A DNA stretch of 64,000 nucleotides from Cyanoderma ruficeps (Eukaryota > Chordata > Aves > Passeriformes > Timaliidae): contig VZDJ01000594.1 of the NCBI GenBank assembly GCA_008694505.1, forward strand, positions 8,065,746 to 8,129,745, read 5' to 3'. Shown piece by piece: positions 38,791-50,000 of the stretch. The notes under the pieces are model-generated. The model had not been told where the DNA came from. It saw only the letters and a list, made by a program, of their open reading frames with translations, and ran no database searches. The position numbers and the translations under genes were made by a program. Every line of letters begins with the position of its first letter. The first letter of the stretch is position 1.

Positions 38791-38910
38791 CACTTCAGAC
38801 CGGTTCTGACCGGTTCAGACCGGTTCCGACCGGTTCAAACTGGTTCAGACTGGTTCAGACCGGTTCAGACCGGTTCCGACCGGTTCAGACTGGTTCAGAC
38901 CGGTTCAGAT
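38791..38910. repeat. 10-bp minisatellite of ACCGGTT units (12 units, no indels)
   Basis: Eleven units in strict 10-base register (38801-38910) follow the consensus CGGTTCAGAC. A degenerate twelfth unit sits at the left end (38791-38800). The repeat joints create GACCGGTTC, which contains the palindrome ACCGGT. Units starting at 38841, 38851 and 38891 read CTGG instead of CCGG, as expected from CpG deamination. Units 2-6 (38811-38860) and 7-11 (38861-38910) form a 50-base higher-order pair differing at three positions. Every clear unit keeps CNRG spaced exactly ten bases apart, the half-site layout known for CP2/LSF proteins. ACYGGTT also fits the Grainyhead core. Binding is inference; the repeat itself is certain. 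No other ACCGGTT was noticed in the window. Confidence 0.95.
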
Positions 38911-39620
38911 GGTGTGGAGTCCAGGTTTTCCACACTCTCCACCGAAAGCTGCAGAAGAATCAAAGGAACCTTTCCTTCTCACCAGGCACAAGAATAAATA
39001 AAACAAATTCGCCATATGACCGAATGCATGGCATGAAATCCGTGTTTGTGGCCTGTGCTGTGGGGGTGTCACTCTGGAGAGCGTTCAGACGCATATGCCC
39101 GTGTTCAATGAGCTATATGAGTCTGAGGAGCAGGTTTAACTCCCAGCACGTGTGTCTATTTTTTGCTGCACAGGACAGGGGTGGTCAACCAGAGCCTCAG
39201 GAGCTGAGGAACCCGGGGGAACAGGGCTCAGCAGTGAGGAAAGCCCAGCGTGCCTTGCTCCTGGAGAGCTGCTTGGCATTTTTCGTGGCTCATCCCTCAT
39301 GTTTCCTTAGTGAGCTTCAGCCCCGCCTGCCAACAAGAGTCTCCTGCGGCCATGTGGTGCTTCTCGCTCTGCGAGGATCAACAGCCCATACCCCCTTGTC
39401 TTGCAATAACTCTCACCGCTCTAAATCAAGTTGACTACAATACATAAATCCCCTTTTCTTCATGTCTGTGGACAGGTTAGCAGATGTTTTCAACATCCAG
39501 GCTGAAACCGTAAATGATGAGACAAATTTGGACCTCTGGAGCTTCGTGGGAGGCTTGATGTGGGAGAGGATCTGTCTTCACCCGAGCCTGTACTGCTGCC
39601 CCAGCACTCATCTGCAGCCA

Positions 39621-39659
39621 GGGGAGAGGGAGCCTGAACCTGAGGGGGAAGGGGGGATG
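39621..39659 (+). other. Possible G-quadruplex sequence
   Basis: Four G-runs of three or more bases lie within about 40 bases: GGGG, GGG, GGGGG and GGGGGG, separated by AGA, a 13-base spacer, and AA. The long middle loop makes a stable quadruplex uncertain. No transcript or origin is visible next to it. Confidence 0.45.
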
Positions 39660-42600
39660 CCACAAAGGATAAGTCCCCAACTCCCCTGCACCCATTCTTG
39701 ACTTCTGGGCTGTCTCCTTGGATGTCTGATTACATAGGGAAAGGAAATAAAAGAAAAAAAACAAAACAAAAACCCACAACAGTGACCTCAGTTTTAGCTT
39801 TAAAAAAAGTGGAAAATTAATTTTTTTTTAAAGGATAATCGATGTAAGTAAAAAGAGTAAATTCCTGAGAGATTACTTAAGGCTTCTGTGTAGTCAGCTT
39901 TCCCTGCATGATCCCAGCATAAAGTAAAAACTTCACACTGGCTGGATCTCTCTGAGTAAACCTCCTGTCCCAGATGATGTTTGTTACCCCGGTGCACAGA
40001 ACTACTCTCCACAGAGCAGCTGCACATGGAAGCCCAGACAAAAATCAGGAGCCAGCACAGACACTGGTGTGCAAACACACAGGAAAGCCTGGGGAAGAGC
40101 TGGCAATTGTAAATACCCCCAGCCAGAGAAGGGCAGGAGCAGAGGAGCCACAGCAGCAGTGCCAGTGCTGGCTGCTCAGAGATGGAAGGGGCACGGAGGG
40201 ACGAGGCATCCTCCTCCTGCCTCCAGATGGAAACATCTCCGTTTTTTACCTTGGTTGTTCTTTCCAAAGAGTTTTGTCCTACTAAAATTCTTCAGTCTGG
40301 ACACAGACAACGAAGGCCCTGAATGGGCACCAGAGATGGCCTTGCTACCCTCAGTGGGGGACCAGCAGGAGCATCTTTGCAGCTTTTATTGAAGGCTGGT
40401 AATGAAGCGGGGGGACATTTCCTGCTCATTAAGGGGTAGAGGCAGTGGGACCATTGCTGTACTCCTTCCATGCACACACGGCACTGGGCAGCTCCTGAAT
40501 GACACAATGCTCCCTCATTAGGGAAAGGGTCAACAAACGCGTCTGTCATCCTTCTGTTACTATTTCCAAATGAACTCAATTAAGTTAATTAGTTTTTTTA
40601 GAGCAAGAAAAATGCCAAGGAAGAGAGTGGGATATTAAATGAGAATAAAATAAAAGATAGCTCCTTCTCCAACCCAAATCTCAATATTGTTTGCTTTCAA
40701 ATGAAAATAATTTTCAAAACATTAACTTACTTGAAGAAAATCAGTAAGCGTTTTTCTCTGTGGCTGCCTAATTTGAAAAGTCACACCCACACTTCTCCCC
40801 ACAACCAAGCATGATTAATGCAAAGCACCTTTTCTAAAGACAAATTACTGTCACACTTTTGTAATCTCAATCAATTATGGATACATCAAAAAATACAATG
40901 AGTCTACACTTAATCACAAGAGTTTAAAGGAAAGGTTATGTTACTTGCTTTGGTTATACAAAGATATGGGCATATAATTTTCATGGGGACAAAACCTTCT
41001 TTTGAGGAAATCTGGTAGGTAATTTACATATAAAGAAACAATTTCATAATTTACTATTTCATATTTGTCTCCTGATGGGGTCTTTTAAATCATTTAAGAT
41101 GCTAATTCATTAACAGTTTTGTCCATGTGTCTACATGTTTTGCCTAACACACAGCTTTCTAGAACGTGGAGAAAGAAGAAAAGCTTTCCAGTTTTTGTAA
41201 TCTGCCGTAGATTTCAGTTAGAAAAGAAAAGGCAGACAAACAGTAATAAGGTAGATATATGATAAATCTTTAAATACGATTCATTACATTATTTCCATTT
41301 CATTTCTGTTTTATCCTTTTTTTATATTAATGATTGGATGATAGCACCATGGAAAACCAAACAAGCTTGTTTTTTCCATTTTGAAGAAATGACAGTATGA
41401 GAGAACTTCAGTGCATGAAAAACATGTTCTCTCGGGAAAAAAAATCTATTTTTTAATTGATGCATTAAAAGAACCACAACAACAGGAGAGGCTGCCTTCT
41501 GTTTGTAAAATGGATTTGGTTATCTTGCTAATAAAAACATGGATGCATCTGGAACTTTTTCAAGAAGTTCAATCAAGAGGAAACATTTTAGCCAAGAAGC
41601 AGATGTATTACATGCACAGCGACGACACAAGATCCTTTTCCACAGGGAGTTTCACTGTGCCATGCCCTGAACGAAAACCAGGCTGAAAAGATATTCAATG
41701 CTTCAATAAACTTTTCAAGCTGGTCAGAAGTTGTGTAAGAGTTCAGCTCTCAGTACAGAAATTGAGTGACCTCAAGTAGACAAAAAGCCTCGCTTCCACT
41801 TCCTAACACACCTTTATGTAACCATTACAAAATTAGTATCGTCTCCACTCTATTGCACATGTTTAAAGTCAATATCCTCATCATCTCTGATACTAATTTC
41901 ACCTCGTGCTTTGCTCCCTTTAATGTCTAACCACCACTCTTTTTGCTGAGAGATAGGTAAGCACAATTATTCTCCATCTGGATGAAATGGAGTCAGCCAC
42001 AGTAAGACTGAAGATGTTTTTTATCTTCTTGTTCCAGGTGTCTCAAAACAGTCACAGAATGAGTTCTTATAAGACTCCTACAATGTACTTAAGGTGCATT
42101 ATTGGATTTTTTCAATTTTAGGAAAAGACACATAAAAATCCTCCCTTTAGAAGTGGCTTCTAGTCTGATACTTAGAGGCTCTGAATTGCCACTGGAGACT
42201 CCAGTGAGCTCATACAGATCACCTAAGCTGGCGATTGAAGTACTCGGATCAAATGCATAAAAGTGGGATGTGAGTATTCCCTGCAGGAGATGAAGTTTCA
42301 AAGGTACTGCTTAGCATTGTAGAAGTTTATCCAGGTGACATCGTCAAATAAATCAGGAAAAGCAGACAGTGTTTACATGGGCACATCTAAACCATCATGT
42401 CTGGGAAATTTTTCCCACTCCTCTGGATGTATACTCTGGCCACGTCCCAACTTAACATCAGGGAAAGTGCTAAGTCCCACTGTCTCCTCTCCAGGTCCTG
42501 TGTTCAATGGAAGAAAACCGAGGTAATTCAGGAAACCCAAGTTATGCTTCAACAGATTGAACAACTGGGACTTAGCACAGCCTTCTGTGCTTTGGAGCCA

Positions 42601-42729
42601 ATTAAATCATTTGGGACTCCTGATTCATGGAAAATTGAAAACACTCAGCACCCAGGAAGCTTATAAAGGTCTTTAATGACCAAACTGCCTTTGCTCTGCC
42701 ATTTTGCAATCTTATCCCCTAAAAGACAT

Positions 42730-42762
42730 ATTATTATTATTATTGTTATTTATGTTGTTGTT
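42730..42762. repeat. TTA/TTG-rich trinucleotide run
   Basis: About five ATT/TAT units followed by GTTATTTATG and three TTG units. Imperfect simple sequence. Confidence 0.8.
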
Positions 42763-44540
42763 ACCTGTGACCCTTATTTAAGGATCAAACTTCTGGTGTG
42801 TGGTGAAGGCTGCAGCTCCTTCCTTTTACACACAGAAGCTCACAGGAGATCTCAGCAAGTGGCTCTGCCCTGTGCCAGCAATAGCCTGACAGCCAAGACA
42901 GGCTCTAGTTCTCAGGCACTTTTGTTTTCCCATTTGGACAGGAGATGAGGCTGGTGCCAAAGTGCCTGGTTCATCCAGGAAATGGTGCATTACACGCCCC
43001 TAATGCTGCCCATTTCAAGGTCAGCCTTTTGTCTCACCGTTCAATACTTTCCTGGCAATTGATGCCCCCATCCATAGCGTGACTGGTAATAAGCAAAGCA
43101 CCCCTCCAGCAGCTCTCCATGCTGCCTACCTACAGCCTGATGCCATTCCCAAAAGCTTCCCTGTGTGTAAGCTTAATGGATAAAGCAATCAATGCAAAAC
43201 AAATCAGACGCTGTCCAATGTTTTTCCTTCAGTAAGCAGAATCTGAATCTTAGGCTTTTGTCTGAGTTGCTCCCAAGTTCCAGGATAACTAAACACAATA
43301 TGGATATTTACAATTAGCCACAACACTTCTAACATTGTAACATGGGGGTAATTTCCTCCACTAAGTTTATTGCCTAGCAAAAAGAATCTCACTGGTGAAA
43401 ACCAGTGTGGTGCTGTAGTGCTGCAGATGATCAGAGGAACATGCAACAGCCCTTGAAACCAGTATTTCAGGTGTCAGATCTCACTTCATGCCAACCCAGT
43501 GAAGCTCAGATCAAGAATCCAGAGTTCTAGCGCAACTGCCTTTCAGTATCTGTTAAGAAAGAGATGAAGACAAACATTTACATGGACTTGCTTGCAATCA
43601 TGGTTCTCCTTAAGCTTTCATTCCACCAGTAAAAATAGAAACGGGGCTGTAAGCCAGGTTTTTGTTGGAAATTCTGGGTTGTTTTGATCTACCTGTTGCA
43701 GAGAGCTAGAGTATGTTGCCAGTCATTCATGTTTTAATGTACTTCATGCATTTCATGTTTTAATGCTGTGTTTCACCAGGAATACATTCTCCACAAATAA
43801 AAAAGGGTAAAAAGATGAGGTGAGCTTGAGAAACTCAAGAATATCAAGTCCTCAAATACCCGTAAGAGTAGCCCCACAACACTGTGTGACCAAGAACTGG
43901 GGGTTTTTGCGTATTTCCCTGTACACACGCAGGTTGTCATTGAAATCTGGTACAATGCTAATAAAACATTTCATATTTTTTCACTCAAAAGATTCTCACT
44001 CCAGAGTTTTCCACCCTGCTTTACTCAGTAACACACAACAAGGTTACAATCACCAGGAGACATTGAGAAGTTCAGTTTTCTGTCTCATTCAAAATCATGA
44101 ACACGTACAAAACCCTGCACTGAGGACAAACCTGGCAATGCCTTGCAGCCTGACTGACCCAGTGCTCAGTTCTCCTCTGCTCCCCACTACAATGCTGCTG
44201 CCCTTTGTGCCCTTTGGGAAGTTCTGACACCCCTGGGATTTCTGTCTTAAAACTTCTGTTTGCTGCCTCTGTTTGGTCTGAAAGTTTTTCAAGGTAGAAA
44301 CTGCTAATGCCAGAATTGTGCTGCGCTCTCATTACCGAAAATGACCAAGATACTGACTACAAACCACATGCTGAACAGGACTGAAACACTTAAAAAATCT
44401 GCTGGTGCAATGGGAGATGAGCCCAGTGCAGGCATTATCCTCAGCACAAACGTGTGAGCCCAGCAGGGCAACGGAGGAGGCCGGAGCTGTGTTTTGTGGA
44501 GAGTGCAAGTTATAATCTGACTGATTTATGGGACACTAAC

Positions 44541-44554
44541 TGCCTTGCAAGGCA
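44541..44554. promoter_or_regulatory. 14-bp perfect palindrome TGCCTTGCAAGGCA
   Basis: TGCCTTGCAAGGCA equals its own reverse complement. The GCC and GGC ends recall AP-2-type sites, but the six-base spacer is longer than the usual three or four. TTGCAA at the centre recalls a C/EBP half-site. It sits in a region of varied, non-repetitive sequence. Regulatory meaning is speculative. Confidence 0.3.
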
Positions 44555-44959
44555 ATAATGATTTTCCACAGAGGTCATCACAAATTCTGTTTGTCAGTCT
44601 GCTCTGAGCAACTCCCATTAAGAAATAGGTGGCTGCAATGTTTATTAAGAAAACCATGAGTGACATGACAGAGCAATAACATTACAATTTCAGTTCTACT
44701 GGATGGCCTGTAAATATAGGGAACTTGATGAAGCAGGTATTCCCAAGAGAGGAATACTAATTAAAATAGAGAGAGATGCACTGATAAACTGGCACATTTG
44801 TGTGCTTTGCACTGCTTGAATTACTTCCACATGAGCACGCTTTATACTTTCCTTTCCATACATCAAACTCCGAGCCTAGATTTTACCTCCTTATCTCTGG
44901 CCATCTAGCGCATAACAAAGATTTATAGCATGTTACACAGGGTGAACCTGTGAAAAACA

Positions 44960-44973
44960 GTTACCATGGCAAC
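44960..44973. promoter_or_regulatory. RFX X-box motif GTTACCATGGCAAC
   Basis: GTTACCATGGCAAC is a near-perfect palindromic X-box (consensus GTNRCC, short spacer, RGYAAC), the binding site of RFX transcription factors. A FOX-like TTGTTTTGTGTATAAAC lies just to the right. RFX sites of this form occur in enhancers and in promoters of cilia genes. No promoter or first exon is visible here, so an enhancer would be the likelier setting. The motif is seen; its use is inference. Confidence 0.5.
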
Positions 44974-46870
44974 CCAGTATTTGTTTTGTGTATAAACTTG
45001 AAGTACCGAAGCAAAGGACGGCCAGAACTCCATACCAACTTCAAAGCTGCTTTTTTTGTTCCTATTGTGTTTTAAAGCAATCAAAATATCTTCATGCCAT
45101 CAAGTGTACATATTAAATATGTCCTTTAAAACCTTTTACCAGAGCACGGTCAGTCATTGCAGAGCATCACTACAGATATGACTTGCCACGCATTCAACAT
45201 GTTATCGTGACAGAAGGATTTCAAGGGATGCCCTGATCATGGACAACTGTGAGGAAGCACAAAAAAGTACAACAGATCACTTAATGCCACCACAGGAATT
45301 CAGTATTACAGGTCAATTATGCAATATTAAGATACTTCATGGTCAGATTCCTATACATTTCTCTATTGGATCACAAACAAACCTTGACCCATGAAGATGA
45401 ATCACAGCCATATTTTTGAAAGGTACAAACCCAGGCTCCATTTCACTGAAGCAGAATTACACCTTTGCCCTGTCATTTATCACAGACTACTTTATGTTCA
45501 TGTACCTAGGCTCCACTGCCCCTAAGTTTATTATTTCCCAGCAAATTGCATCTTAATTCAGGGCACCCCCACATTTGCATTGCCATCAGAGAGCTTTACT
45601 GCAGAAGTCATCAGCAGATAGCTTGGGGTCAGGTTGCCTGACACAAGGAAAAGGTGAACAGAACTGGGGTCCTGTCTGCACCATGGAGCAGAGGCTCTCT
45701 GTTCTCTGTAAGGAAAACTTTTCTGCCTCAGGTGTTCAGGATCTGTGGGCCACACACCACACAGAGCCCAACTGATCCAACACAAATAAACAAATGTGCA
45801 CCAAGGTGGCCTAAACATCTGCTATGACCATTTATCCAGATCTTTTGATACAAAACACTTCTTTAAAAGGGGAGGAAATATCCAAGAGGGAAAAGTGTAT
45901 ACTTTCAGGAAAAAACAGAAAAATGGTACACCTGCAAATAGTGGAACACTAATGTCTTTTTTTTCTCTACCTTTTCTCATATGGGGCAACAAAGGCACAA
46001 ATGCTTTTAGGCACAGGATACATCATTCATCTTGGAGTACAGAGCCCCAAATTTATAATTTTGACAGGGGAGCTTAAAAACTCCGTGTCCTTCAGCAATG
46101 TGACACTGGCATCTCCATGTCTCCATGCAGCATTGCCATAGAGCCAACTGACCCAAGCAGCCATCCCAACTGCTTCATACCCTGGGACTGCTTTGTACTT
46201 TCCCTGCTGCAGTGTATTTTCCACACAGCTACAGCTCTTCCCAATGGCCACTGCTGCCCAGCTCCCACATCTTCACATCCCTGTGGTGGAACACTGCACA
46301 CTGCACTTGTCCTGAACTCCCTTCCAACTGAAATCCCTAAGTCTTTTTTTATTATTAGTAAGAGCTGAATTTCCTGTGGTGCTGGTAGCATGGAAACACA
46401 ATCTCTGATTCACAATATTAAAAACACGTTTCCCAACCAGAATGGAGTAGAAAGAGAGGGAGAAGAGTAGTGGGATACACATGCATCCCACAGAGGACAC
46501 ATGAGTCTCAGAAAAATCACAGATGAACTGGGGACACTGCCACCTTAGGGAAAAGAACAGTGGGGTTTTTTTAGTTACAGATTGGATGGAAATAGCAAAT
46601 ACTTGATTTGCTCTGTAAACTGTAAGGTGAACGATTATTTTTTTCACCTGCTGGAGAGCTCCTGCTGTGTGTTCTACAGTATTTTGTACAGATTGAAACC
46701 AAAGCTTGGGCACTTTCTTCTCCAGTTATTGAGGGAGCCTAATAGTGTTCCCAGTGAAGCCAGCAGTAACACAGTGTTATTAAGTGGAGGCCCACTGCTG
46801 ATCTTACTAAGACTGGTATCAGAGCAGAATCATTCCTTTTTTTACTGCAGAACTCCATTTTAATTTTATT

Positions 46871-47085
46871 TAGGGAAGCAGCATGATCTCATAGGCAAGG
46901 CATCAGGAGATCTGGGTTGTGTTCCCCACCATACCATGTGATCACTGGCAAAACATGCAAGGGCTCTCTGCTTTCCTTGGTTTTTTAATCATCTGCCATG
47001 TGCTGGAAGTGATCATTATTTACTGCCACAGAGTGCTCTGAGATCAATGAATGATAAACCCTAAAGAAATGCTGAGTGTTACCAA
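46871..47085 (+). mobile_element. MIR-type CORE-SINE relic
   Basis: The segment follows an amniote MIR/CORE-SINE over most of its length. It has AGCATGATCTCATAGGCAAG (tRNA-related part), then CAGGAGATCTGGGTTGTGTTCC, close to the usual GGAGACCTGGGTTCTATTCC with its B-box-like core. A weaker TGATCACTGGCAAAAC part follows, and finally AGTGCTCTGAGATCAATGAATG, close to the 3' GTGCTTTGAGATCCTTGGATG. Such SINEs were active early in amniote history, so strong decay is expected. The element is non-coding and its copies are sometimes co-opted as enhancers. Confidence 0.65.
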
Positions 47086-50000
47086 TGAAGTGTGTGATTT
47101 TTATATGATTAGAACAATATAAATCAGGACTAAACCCAGTGTCACCAATGAAATGCAAAATCAAGCCTCAAGGTGATCTAAATGGGTAGTAAAGTTCTTG
47201 GGAACAACAGATGACCCAGGGAAGCACAGGTTAGTACTCAGCAAATGAGTGAGGTAATGGTAGAATAGGCTTTGACAGAGACGACAAATTGCCATAGAAC
47301 AAAAAAGTGAGTTCATCATATTTTGTCCATATTGTGTCAATTTTCCTTTCCTTTTACAATTGCATTCTCTTGCAAATATATTCTACCTCTTTCTGTTCCT
47401 GCTAAGCTTTGTCTTGTGGCCTCCTCCTTTCCTCCCCTCTCTAAATTCATGCTGTGCGTAAAATTGTCTTACTGATTCAGAGCAAGATTTATTCTTTTTG
47501 GCCCACTGCTCTGCTCCATTGTAGGCCACCAGTCCTAAAGCAGGGAGATTTAGCATGTGTTTCATAAAATATTTCAACTCTTGCTTCATGTTTTATTCTT
47601 TTCCATTTCTTTCATTTTTCCTTTTTATGGAATTTCATCAACACCACAGGATTGGTACCTGGGATCTAAAACCAGCTGATTCAACAATGTACTACCCTAT
47701 CACGCATCATGATAGCTCATACAAATGATAATTCTCTTTCAGGTTTGTCTCTTATTAGTCTGAATTCTCTAAGAAAGTCAGAAACTGAATAAGCATTGTG
47801 GGCTGTACCTTGAATCCAATCTAATCCTCAGAATAGCATCCCTATATCTATTGCTAATAACCAAACTCCCAGCATCCTATCACATCGGTGCTCTGGACAC
47901 TTAAAAGACCAAAGAAACCAGAAATATTTATGTATCAGATATTTACACTTGCACAAATAAACCTCACAACTCTGATTGAAATGAGATTTTGAAAAGAAAA
48001 AGGTCATCTCTTAGAACCAATGTTGTGGTAAGACAGAAAATAAGATCATATAAGGTGCTTCAATGGGCTTAGGGTCACCCACTCTGGTACCCTCTCCTCT
48101 CTCAGGAGACAAGAAACTGGAAGAGAATATTAAGTAAAAAAGATTTGGGCAATTCTGACTAGTTAGGATTCTTAAATACCTGGAGCCATGCTGACTGCTG
48201 CAAATATATTGGAAACTTATTATCAGGAGCACAGCTGTGATGGAGGGACTCCAATTGGAATTCTTCCATTAAATGCAAGAGGCTTTTTGAAAGCCACAGT
48301 TTTCTGTTAAACTTGATGGCAAAGTAGATATTGCAATATCCATAAGTTAACTCAGTTCCAGTCTGTATTTTCCTCTAACATCAGTAGAGCTTTGTGGAAT
48401 CAAAGACAGCTTTTCCTATCTTTCTGGAGAGGGAAAGATATTTGAGAGCTACAGAACGAACACATCTTCCATAGGCTGTAACCTCCAACAGGATGGTGGG
48501 ACGTGATCTCTGATCTCTGCAGGAGAACTGCTGGGTTCACAGCAGGATGCTCTACAAGCCAGACCAGCCTCAAACACCTCAACAGACTCAGCTTAGAAAA
48601 AAAACAAAAACAGGCCTTTAACTCCTGTGTGGGCATCTCTCAAACTGCAAGATTAAACAAAGGAGATATTGAAATATACCCTAAGTGAGAAGAGGTTTAA
48701 AATCCTCGTGGTTTTCTAGTTTGGGTAAGCAATTTCATTCACCCAGATGGAAGCAAGGAGCTCCTGGAAGGCTCTGCTTAAATGGCCAGGTAGCACTAGT
48801 GACAACAAACATAAACCACGTTAAAATATTGAAATTGATCTGCTTGACTTTGCAAAAGACTCAAAATCATTTTCAGCTTGCCACTGCCAACTCAAGTTTG
48901 GCCTGTAACAAAAAATCAAACTCTTAATAAAACCAGAAAGTACAGATACATTCCCATACCAAAAATGATTGAGCTATTACAGCTCAGCAATTGACTGCCC
49001 ATCCTCTGAGCAGCAATAAGTATGTGAGCACCTGAAGCCCACTTCAGTACTGAAATAAAATACATTTTCTGAAAATGTGCACTGGGGCTATCTGCAGCTG
49101 TTTCATGGAGGTATTAACCCATCAACCCAAGATCACACTAACAGTAGATTAGCATATTCTGCCTGATAAACTAGAATTTGTGAAGCCACAGCTATGTGAC
49201 TCCTTCCAACCATGCAAATTAACCATTACTCTGTCAGCTGAAACACTGGGTGCTCACAGTGACACCAGCTCAAATTAAAACTGCTGCTGATTCAGAAACA
49301 GCAGAGATTGACAGTCACAGATAGACAAAAAGCCTTTGAGACAGCCGCCCTATGGGGTACGCAGCATAATCAGACATTGAAGCCAGCAGAATTACAGGAT
49401 CATGTCAATCACAGCTCTTTAGGTTTCTTTTAAACACATATATCTGAAAATTTGAAAACAAAACATGTTTCTGCATGCATTTTTAGAAAAGAATGATCCT
49501 CTTTGTGGGTTTCCTAATGCTTCTGTATGCAAATCTACATGTTAATCAATCCCAAGTCGCTCCCTGGAACACTATACATATGATAAATATTTAATTCTTT
49601 GCACTGACATTGCAGGTTGAATACTTTTATATTCCTACCACATTACTAAAGTCATGAAAAGTGGGGAAATGTCTAAACTAATAAATTATATTTGATCATC
49701 CTCTACCATAGCCACTGCATGGATAAACCTGCCAAGAGAAAGGTAAACGTGGCAACACAAGAAGGTGACAAAGAGCTTGAGAAACTTCTTCATTTGGCAT
49801 TGTGACAGTGGAAACATGTGCTGCCTCATGCCTATGCAGAGATAGAGATTTGAACAGAGTAAAGAACTTCTCCTTGGTCTCAAAGCACTTAAACCTCTGA
49901 TCCGTGGAGAAGCACAGACACTGGATGAGACATTCATTTTTCAACACTTTCTGAGAAATAATTAAACCATCAACATTCGCCCAATTATCACTGGGCATGG

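Larger units (their letters stand above)
38911..46870. other. Non-coding stretch right of the array
   Basis: No supportable gene. The first few hundred bases (to about 39430) hold more CpG than usual and a 136-codon plus frame without recognisable domain. A G-run cluster lies at 39621-39659, an AT-rich block at about 40560-41400, and a TTA/TTG run at about 42730-42762. The 155-codon minus frame at 39800-40267 and the 146-codon minus frame at 46273-46713 have no domain and are within the chance range. Confidence 0.55.

Noticed and set aside
39800..40267. 155-codon minus-strand open frame.
   Set aside because: No recognisable domain or gene context, overlapped by open frames on the other strand, and within the chance range.
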